Assembly: GCA_019421385.1 (NCBI GenBank)
Contig: JAHZFK010000026.1
Span: 1 to 37,476, forward strand
Direction: 5' to 3'
DNA: 37,476 nt
Source of the DNA: Clostridiales bacterium
GTDB lineage: Bacteria > Bacillota > Clostridia > Oscillospirales > Butyricicoccaceae
The notes beneath the pieces are model-generated. The model was not told where the DNA came from. It saw nothing but the letters and a program-made list of their open reading frames with translations, and did no database searches. Of the stretch, positions 32,445-37,476 are shown piece by piece. Each line of letters begins with the position of its first letter. Positions within the stretch are counted from its first letter, which is position 1. Both the position numbers and the translations under genes were made by a program.

Positions 32445-32849
32445 TTAACCGTGGCAATGTCCGCCACAGTGGTGGTCGCCATGCGAGGAGCAGTCGTGCC
32501 CTTCCCCGTGATGCTCATGATGGCTGCACTTGACATCCGGGTTATACTGCAGCGAACCGGACAGGAACGCCTCCACCGCTGCGTCTGCATCTCCCTGCAC
32601 GCCGCCGAGCAGACGGATATTCGCTTCTGCCAGCGCCATCTGTGCACCGCCGCCGATACCGCCGCAGATCAGCGTATCCACGCCCTGCGCCGCAAGGAAG
32701 CCTGCCAACGCGCCATGGCCGCTGCCATTGGTATCTACGACCTGAGAAGAGAGGATTTTCCCATCCTGCGCTTCATATACTTTGAACTGAGCAGTGTGTC
32801 CAAAATGCTGGAAGATCTGGCTATTCTCATAAGTGACTGCGATTTTCAT
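32445..32849 (-). CDS. NifX/NifB-associated domain protein with His/Cys-rich tail
   Basis: 134 aa. The dinitrogenase iron-molybdenum cofactor-binding fold (about 1-100) begins KIAVTYENSQIFQHFGHTAQF and has GVDTLICGGIGGGAQMAL. The last 25 residues are rich in His and Cys (HHEHHGEGHDCSSHGDHHC), a probable metal-binding tail. No nif genes for nitrogenase are near, so a metal-cluster handling role outside nitrogen fixation is likely. Paired with DUF134, a common arrangement in anaerobes. Confidence 0.88.
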   Translation of the reverse strand: MKIAVTYENSQIFQHFGHTAQFKVYEAQDGKILSSQVVDTNGSGHGALAGFLAAQGVDTLICGGIGGGAQMALAEANIRLLGGVQGDADAAVEAFLSGSLQYNPDVKCSHHEHHGEGHDCSSHGDHHCGGHCHG

Positions 32850-32876
32850 GGAATTGCGCCTCCGAAATTTGTTTCC

Positions 32877-32886
32877 GACATATGCC
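32877..32886. promoter_or_regulatory. Operator half, NifX/DUF134 promoter (start-site side)
   Basis: GACATATGCC on the plus strand; the same 10-mer inverted occurs at 32915-32924. Centres are 38 bases apart. This copy lies about 6-15 bases after the expected transcription start. Confidence 0.5.
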
Positions 32887-32898
32887 GGTTATAATTCT

Positions 32899-32926
32899 AT
32901 GATAGCATATTTCTGGCATATGTCAA
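32899..32926 (-). promoter_or_regulatory. Promoter of the NifX/DUF134 unit
   Basis: Minus strand: TTGACA (32921-32926), 16 bases, TATCAT (32899-32904). The second operator copy (32915-32924) overlaps the -35 box. Confidence 0.7.
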
Positions 32927-32934
32927 GAATAAAA

Positions 32935-32952
32935 AAGCAGCCCACAGGCTGC
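32935..32952 (-). terminator. Terminator of trmB
   Basis: 7-bp stem AGCAGCC/GGCTGCT with a CACA loop, followed by six T on the minus strand. Confidence 0.75.
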
Positions 32953-32963
32953 TTCTCTTGTTT

Positions 32964-33623
32964 TCACTTGCGCAGGAATTCCGGTAGACGACGTCTCGCC
33001 TCCAGACGATAGATGCGAGCACCCTCGGACGAGAACTTCTCTTCGTATTCGGTCATTACATTGCCCTCAAAATCCGAGTTGTGCAGATCGAGCGAAATAT
33101 TCTGGATCAACCAGCCAAATTGGCAAATCTCGGCCAGCGTCCACTCAAAGAACCGCTGGTTATCGGTTTTGAAACAGATATCGCCCTGCTGCTTGAGGAT
33201 CTCGTCATATACCTCGAGATACGCACGCCATGTCAAACGGCGCTTGCGCTGTCGATTGGGCGGCCACGGGTCGGAAAAGTTCAGATAGATGCGGTCAACC
33301 TCGCCGGGCGCGAACACATCACGCAGCTCCGCTGCATCAAACGACACAAACCGCAGGTTGGGCAGTGGATGCTGTTGGCAGCGTTCCGCCGCCATGATGA
33401 GCGCACCTTCCTCCCGCTCAACCGCAATAAAGTTGATATCCGGATGCTGCTCTGCCATCCCGATAGCGAAACGCCCCTTGCCGCAGCCAATTTCCACATG
33501 CAGCGGATGGTCGTTTCCGAACAACGCACGCCATTTGCCGCGCTTTTCCTTCGGCTCAAATGCCATCACATCCGCGCAAGCTGCGAAGCGAATATCAAGA
33601 TTTTTCTTTTTGCGCATTCTCAT
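32964..33623 (-). CDS. trmB: tRNA (guanine-N7)-methyltransferase
   Basis: 219 aa; uses SAM to methylate G46 of tRNAs. HVEIGCGKGRFAIGMA is the SAM site, and YLNFSDPWPPNRQRKRRLT with CFKTDNQRFFEW are TrmB signatures. AAGGGG is ten bases before ATG 33623. Monocistronic, with promoter TTGCCA-17-TATAAT at 33666-33694. Confidence 0.95.
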   Translation of the reverse strand: MRMRKKKNLDIRFAACADVMAFEPKEKRGKWRALFGNDHPLHVEIGCGKGRFAIGMAEQHPDINFIAVEREEGALIMAAERCQQHPLPNLRFVSFDAAELRDVFAPGEVDRIYLNFSDPWPPNRQRKRRLTWRAYLEVYDEILKQQGDICFKTDNQRFFEWTLAEICQFGWLIQNISLDLHNSDFEGNVMTEYEEKFSSEGARIYRLEARRRLPEFLRK

Positions 33624-33665
33624 GCGTCAAATTCCCCTTTTTCCTGTATATTTTTCAGCCTTTTC

Positions 33666-33694
33666 ATTATATCCTGCGTCTGCACGCTTGGCAA
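33666..33694 (-). promoter_or_regulatory. Promoter of trmB
   Basis: Minus strand: TTGCCA (33689-33694), 17 bases, TATAAT (33666-33671). Six bases from the divergent malQ -35 box. Confidence 0.7.
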
Positions 33695-33700
33695 GTAAAA

Positions 33701-33730
33701 TTGACAAATTTCCATAAAACACGCTATAAT
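33701..33730 (+). promoter_or_regulatory. Promoter of malQ
   Basis: TTGACA (33701-33706), 18 bases, TATAAT (33725-33730): both hexamers match consensus. Confidence 0.8.
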
Positions 33731-33760
33731 ACCACTATACTCTATTGGGGGATGTATTGT

Positions 33761-35254
33761 ATGTTTCACCGTTCCAGCGGCGTGCTGGCGCACGTCACTT
33801 CCCTGCCCTCGCCGCACGGCGTCGGCACCATGGGCAAAACCGCCTATGAATTTGTTGATTTCCTCGCAGCCGCACACCAGACCTACTGGCAGGTGCTGCC
33901 GCTTGGGCATACCGGCTTCGGCGATTCGCCTTACCAGTGCTTTTCCGCCGCAGCTGGCAACCCGTATTTGATCGATCTTGATTTGCTGGTCGAGGACGGA
34001 CTTCTCACCGAAGCCGAAGTCAAGGCAGGCGACTTCGAGGCTTCACCAGACACAGCAGACTTTGAACAGCTGGCCGATACCCGCTGGCCGCTGTTCCGCA
34101 AGGCTTACTCCCGCGTGGACGACGTCATGCGCAAAAAGATTGCGGCATTTACCGAAGAAAACGCAGAATGGCTGCCGGATTACGCGCTGTTTATGTCTCT
34201 GAAAGAAGAGAAATACCATGATATGCCGGTCTATATGTGGCCGGAAAAAGCGGTGCGCGACCGCAAGCCCGATGCGCTGAAAAAGGTAACCGAAGAACTG
34301 CGGGACGAAATCGACTTCCGCATTTTCCTGCAATATATTTTCTTTACCCAGTGGACCGCGCTTCGCGAGTACGCCAACGAGCACGGTATCCAAATCATTG
34401 GTGATATTCCGATCTATGTCTCCGCCGACTCGGTGGACGTATGGACGCATCCGAAGCTGTTCAAGCTGAAAACCGACCTCAGCCCCAAGCTGGTCGCCGG
34501 TGTTCCGCCTGACTACTATTCGGCTACAGGTCAGCTGTGGGGCAATCCGGTTTATGACTGGGACGCGCATCGTGCAGAGGGCTTTGCATGGTGGATCTGG
34601 CGCATGAAGAGCAACATGGCGCTGTTCGATGTGGTGCGTCTCGACCACTTCCGCGGCTTTGCCGCTTACTGGGAAGTACGCGCAACCGAGGAAACCGCAA
34701 TCAAGGGACATTGGCGCAAAGGTCCGGGCATGGAGCTGTTCCATGCGATGGAGAAGGCGCTCGGCACGCTGCCGCTGATTGCTGAGGATCTGGGCGAAAT
34801 GACCGACGAGGTGCGCGAGCTGTTGGCAGAAAGCGGTTTCCCCGGCATGAAGGTGCTGATTTTCGGCTTTACGCCCGATTGTGATAACGAGCACCTGCCG
34901 CACAACTTTGTACCAAACAGCATCGTTTACACCTCTACGCACGATTCGCAGACCGTATGCGAGCAGATCATGGATATCTGCACCGAGCCGGAAAAGCAAT
35001 TTGCCTACCGGTATCTGCGCACCTCGCACAGCGAAGCGATGGGCTGGAGCGCGATCAAGAGCGTATGGGCCTCCCCCGCGCGCATCACCATGACCACCTT
35101 GCAGGATCTGCTTTCGCTGGGCGCGGATTCCCGCATGAACACCCCTGCCACCATTGGCGGCAAAAACTGGCGTTGGCGCGTGCGCAAGGAAGCGCTCAAC
35201 CCGACGGTTTCGGCTATGCTCGGTGAGATCACAAAGACCTATATGCGCGGCTGA
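33761..35254 (+). CDS. malQ: 4-alpha-glucanotransferase (amylomaltase, GH77)
   Basis: 497 aa; moves maltodextrin segments between glucans in maltose or glycogen metabolism. Catalytic residues are visible: nucleophile Asp295 in VRLDHFRG, acid/base Glu342 in IAEDLG and Asp395 in STHDSQT. The start RSSGVLAHVTSLPSPHGVGT is typical. ATG 33761 is supported by the promoter at 33701-33730, which lies inside the longer in-frame extension. The HAD-LUD gene follows 35 bases later on the same strand. Confidence 0.95.
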   Translation: MFHRSSGVLAHVTSLPSPHGVGTMGKTAYEFVDFLAAAHQTYWQVLPLGHTGFGDSPYQCFSAAAGNPYLIDLDLLVEDGLLTEAEVKAGDFEASPDTADFEQLADTRWPLFRKAYSRVDDVMRKKIAAFTEENAEWLPDYALFMSLKEEKYHDMPVYMWPEKAVRDRKPDALKKVTEELRDEIDFRIFLQYIFFTQWTALREYANEHGIQIIGDIPIYVSADSVDVWTHPKLFKLKTDLSPKLVAGVPPDYYSATGQLWGNPVYDWDAHRAEGFAWWIWRMKSNMALFDVVRLDHFRGFAAYWEVRATEETAIKGHWRKGPGMELFHAMEKALGTLPLIAEDLGEMTDEVRELLAESGFPGMKVLIFGFTPDCDNEHLPHNFVPNSIVYTSTHDSQTVCEQIMDICTEPEKQFAYRYLRTSHSEAMGWSAIKSVWASPARITMTTLQDLLSLGADSRMNTPATIGGKNWRWRVRKEALNPTVSAMLGEITKTYMRG

Positions 35255-35289
35255 GCCCGCCCGGCAACAAGAAAAAGGATAGCGATAGC

Positions 35290-36528
35290 ATGAAAATTAC
35301 CACCGCAATTTTTGATTTGGACGGCACCCTGCTCAATACGCTGGGTGATCTGACCGACAGCGTCAACTGCGCCATTGTGCGCCGTGGCTTTGCTGCCGTG
35401 ACCGAAGAGGAAACCCGTGTGCGCGTCGGCAACGGCGTGCGCAAGCTGATCGAGCGCTGCATCCCGGAAAACAAACGCACCGAGGCAATGATCGACACTT
35501 GTCTGGATGAATTCCGCACAGCTTACAACCAGCGCATGATGAACCGCACCCAACCGTATGACGGCATCCTGCCGCTGCTGCGGCAGCTGAAAAAGGCCGG
35601 GGTTTCGGTCGGTGTGCTGTCCAACAAATATGACTTGGCCGCCAAAAGCCTGATCCGGTACTTTTTTGGCGATCTGGTGCAGATCACCTATGGCGAACGC
35701 CCGGATACGCCGCGCAAACCCGATCCCACCAGCACATTACATCTGCTGCGCGAACTGGGCGGCGATCCTATGACCACTCTGTATATCGGTGACAGCGCGA
35801 CCGACATGCAGACCGCAAAAAACGCCGGTCTGTCCGCTGTCGGCGTAACATGGGGATTCCGCTCCGCCGATGAATTGACCGCAGCAGGCGCGGACGCGCT
35901 TGTTCACAGCCCCGCTGAACTGCTGCCGCTGTTTGAGCGTGGTCTGCTGGCTGTAGATGCCATCTGCAAGGCATTTACGCAGCGTGGCTTTGGCTTTACT
36001 TACTTCCCGACTGCGGCCGACGCACTCACCTACCTGACTGACACCTGCGCCGGTAAATCCGTATCGCTGGGCGGTTCGATGACGCTTCAGCAGCTTGGTT
36101 TCCCCAAGGCGTTTTCCAATAGCACCGCCGTTCACTGGCACTGGGTCAAGTCGGGCGAGTTTTTCCAGACGCCGGATATCTATCTCAGCTCGGCTAACGC
36201 GCTGAGCGAAAGCGGTGAAGTCGTCAACATTGACGGCGCATGCAACCGGGTTTCCGGCACGCTGTTTGGCCCCAAGCGCTGCATCTTTGTCTGCGGCATC
36301 AACAAACTGTGTCCCGATCTGACAAGTGCAATCGACCGGGCGCGCAATGTTGCCGCTCCCCTGAATGCCAAACGGCTGGAAAAGAACACCCCTTGCGCGG
36401 TCGATGGCAAATGCCACGACTGCCGCAGCCCGGAACGCATCTGCCGCGCGATGGTCATTCACATGGGGCCGCCGCAGCGTATGGAGCGCTGCGAGATCGT
36501 GCTGATCGGCGAGCCGCTCGGCTATTGA
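35290..36528 (+). CDS. Fusion of HAD phosphatase (phosphoglycolate phosphatase-like) and LUD domain
   Basis: 412 aa in one frame. Residues 1-217 are a HAD-IA phosphatase: FDLDGTLLNT (nucleophile Asp9 and Asp11), VLSNKYDLA, KPDPTSTLHLL and YIGDSATDMQTAKNAG. Residues about 218-412 are a LUD (lactate-utilisation, YkgG/LutC) domain: SVSLGGSMTLQQLG, DIYLSSANALSESGEVVNID, and the Cys-rich NTPCAVDGKCHDCRSPERIC. Both halves look complete; each is usually a separate protein. The HAD half should remove phosphate from a small molecule; the LUD role is unsettled. Probably co-transcribed with malQ. Confidence 0.88.
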   Translation: MKITTAIFDLDGTLLNTLGDLTDSVNCAIVRRGFAAVTEEETRVRVGNGVRKLIERCIPENKRTEAMIDTCLDEFRTAYNQRMMNRTQPYDGILPLLRQLKKAGVSVGVLSNKYDLAAKSLIRYFFGDLVQITYGERPDTPRKPDPTSTLHLLRELGGDPMTTLYIGDSATDMQTAKNAGLSAVGVTWGFRSADELTAAGADALVHSPAELLPLFERGLLAVDAICKAFTQRGFGFTYFPTAADALTYLTDTCAGKSVSLGGSMTLQQLGFPKAFSNSTAVHWHWVKSGEFFQTPDIYLSSANALSESGEVVNIDGACNRVSGTLFGPKRCIFVCGINKLCPDLTSAIDRARNVAAPLNAKRLEKNTPCAVDGKCHDCRSPERICRAMVIHMGPPQRMERCEIVLIGEPLGY

Positions 36529-36551
36529 TCTCAGCCTGTTTCACCTGTCAC

Positions 36552-36587
36552 AAAACAGCGCGTTTGCTGCAAAAAACGCGCTGTTTT
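36552..36587 (+). terminator. Terminator after the HAD-LUD gene
   Basis: 14-bp perfect stem (36552-36565 / 36574-36587), eight-base loop, T-run to 36589. Confidence 0.88.
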
Positions 36588-36592
36588 TTCAT

Positions 36593-36643
36593 ATGCAACC
36601 GTCGGTTGCGCAATTTCCAGCCAAACACGGTGGTATGCAACCG
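36593..36643. promoter_or_regulatory. Repeat operators upstream of the XRE gene
   Basis: ATGCAACCG occurs at 36593-36601 and 36635-36643. The first is part of a perfect inverted repeat GCAACC-GTC-GGTTGC (36595-36609). A likely binding site for the XRE protein encoded next. A weak -10 (TAAAAT, 36654-36659) lies downstream; no clear -35. Confidence 0.5.
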
Positions 36644-36688
36644 GGTTTTTCGATAAAATGACCTCACCAACCAAGGAGGTAACCAAAC

Positions 36689-37330
36689 ATGACACTGGGA
36701 GAAAAAATCACCGATCTGCGTAAAAAACGCGGGTTGTCGCAGGAAGAGTTAGCCATCACACTGGACGTATCGCGGCAGGCAGTCAGCAAGTGGGAGCTTG
36801 GCGACACAATGCCTGACACCGATAAAATCATCGCGCTGGCGGACTATTTCGATGTAACGACCGACTGGCTGCTGCGGGATATCGAGCCTTCTGCCCCAGA
36901 ATGCAAAACCAATTCCATTCCATCTGTTGCAGAGATGCTCCGCGGTGCGCCCATGCTGTTTAACCTGACCATTGGCGGCAATGTCTTTGGCGCGGCCCTG
37001 ATGATCTACGACCTGTGGCAGCAAACGTATTATCAAATCCCAACGATTCTCGGCCTGTTCGTACAAATCGGCATGTGCGCCCTTTTTCTTGGGCTGTGCA
37101 GTTCCATCCAAACGCAGGATGCCAGTACCGGACGACAGTGGCGCCAAAAATACTGGCGGTGCAATATTTATGCGCTTGCACTCATGCCCAGCTTCTGGGC
37201 GACCAGCACTGCACTCGATATGCTGGCGCAGCGCTTTCCCATGTCCTCCCTTTTGCTTCTGCCAGTGACCGCAATTGTCTATTTTCTTGTATGCCTGCGG
37301 GTTCATTTCGCCACCCGTAAGGCTCGATGA
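36689..37330 (+). CDS. XRE-family regulator with membrane domain
   Basis: 213 aa. The N-terminal Cro/C1-type helix-turn-helix (about 1-65) reads LGEKITDLRKKRGLSQEEL then VSRQAVSKWELGDTMPDTDK. Residues about 90-210 hold four hydrophobic helices (MLFNLTIGGNVFGAALMIY, IPTILGLFVQIGMCALFLGL, NIYALALMPSFWA, LLLLPVTAIVYFLVCL), so the DNA-binding part is tethered to the membrane. AAGGAGGT precedes the ATG. Repeats upstream suggest autoregulation. Signal and targets unknown. Confidence 0.88.
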   Translation: MTLGEKITDLRKKRGLSQEELAITLDVSRQAVSKWELGDTMPDTDKIIALADYFDVTTDWLLRDIEPSAPECKTNSIPSVAEMLRGAPMLFNLTIGGNVFGAALMIYDLWQQTYYQIPTILGLFVQIGMCALFLGLCSSIQTQDASTGRQWRQKYWRCNIYALALMPSFWATSTALDMLAQRFPMSSLLLLPVTAIVYFLVCLRVHFATRKAR

Positions 37331-37358
37331 AATTTTTTATCTTTTTTCATTTTTCTGC

Positions 37359-37387
37359 TTGACAAAACACTATGTCTTTGCTATAAT
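37359..37387 (+). promoter_or_regulatory. Promoter of the tRNA-Gly gene
   Basis: TTGACA (37359-37364), 17 bases, TATAAT (37382-37387): both hexamers match consensus. A leader hairpin TATCGCGC/GCGCGATA (37391-37398 / 37410-37417) precedes the tRNA. Confidence 0.85.
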
Positions 37388-37423
37388 AGATATCGCGCTG
37401 ATGAGTTCGGCGCGATACAAAAT

Positions 37424-37476
37424 GCGGCTGTAGCTCATCTGGTAGAGCGCCACCTTGCCAAGGTGGAGGTAGCGAG
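37424..37476 (+). tRNA. tRNA-Gly (anticodon GCC), cut by the window end
   Basis: GCGGCTG acceptor arm, D arm GCTC...GAGC, and anticodon stem CCACC/GGTGG around the loop TTGCCAA, giving anticodon GCC. The variable and T arms lie beyond the window. Confidence 0.95.

Overview
The window is chromosomal DNA of a moderately GC-rich low-GC-lineage anaerobe (Firmicutes, class Clostridia). The evidence is a CIRCE-controlled hrcA-grpE-dnaK-dnaJ locus, a one-polypeptide pyruvate:ferredoxin oxidoreductase, a sporulation sigma factor (SigG) fragment, an infC-rpmI-rplT operon with an attenuated leader, and AGGAGG-type ribosome binding sites. The gene set resembles Oscillospirales gut anaerobes (Butyricicoccus/Agathobaculum-like). 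That placement is an impression from protein style, not a computed one.

Layout. 1-1400: end of a sugar ABC permease and a Gfo/Idh/MocA (inositol dehydrogenase-like) oxidoreductase. 1520-6400: heat-shock operon with sigma-A promoter and CIRCE. 6416-10364 (minus): citrate synthase with a hydroxyisobutyrate dehydrogenase-like gene, then YihY with an iron-sulfur flavoprotein. 10427-13521: a SLOG-fold gene with a LexA-like box, ilvE (minus), and a secreted NodB-like protein that lacks the catalytic residues and appears to start at ATC. 13530-15605 (minus): the 3' part of sigG, cut at its region 2/3 border, with a large serine recombinase and a coupled 62-aa gene immediately upstream. 15681-17327: pta and a small anchored protein. 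17316-20443 (minus): four-gene operon ending in an AI-2E family transporter. 20534-24294 (minus): nifJ. 24413-27376: comM-like ATPase, a DnaA-box cluster, and an SLH-VanY peptidase. 27376-29741 (mostly minus): MATE transporter, a 30-aa gene with its own promoter and terminator, a rod-folding putative small RNA, and a DUF1292 gene. 29912-31311: infC-rpmI-rplT. 31353-37476: a phosphoribosyltransferase-like gene, NifX-like/DUF134 pair (minus), trmB (minus), malQ, a HAD-LUD fusion, a membrane-bound XRE regulator, and the start of tRNA-Gly(GCC).

Most of the window is core physiology. nifJ makes acetyl-CoA and reduced ferredoxin, pta converts acetyl-CoA to acetyl-phosphate, and citrate synthase leads towards glutamate. 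The observations most worth following are the recombinase junction inside sigG, placed close to where skin elements split sigK; two ATC start codons (infC, expected; the deacetylase-like gene, unexpected); the DnaA-box cluster; the 6S-like RNA candidate; the 30-aa gene; and the HAD-LUD fusion. All family calls come from reading translations by eye; no database search was run.
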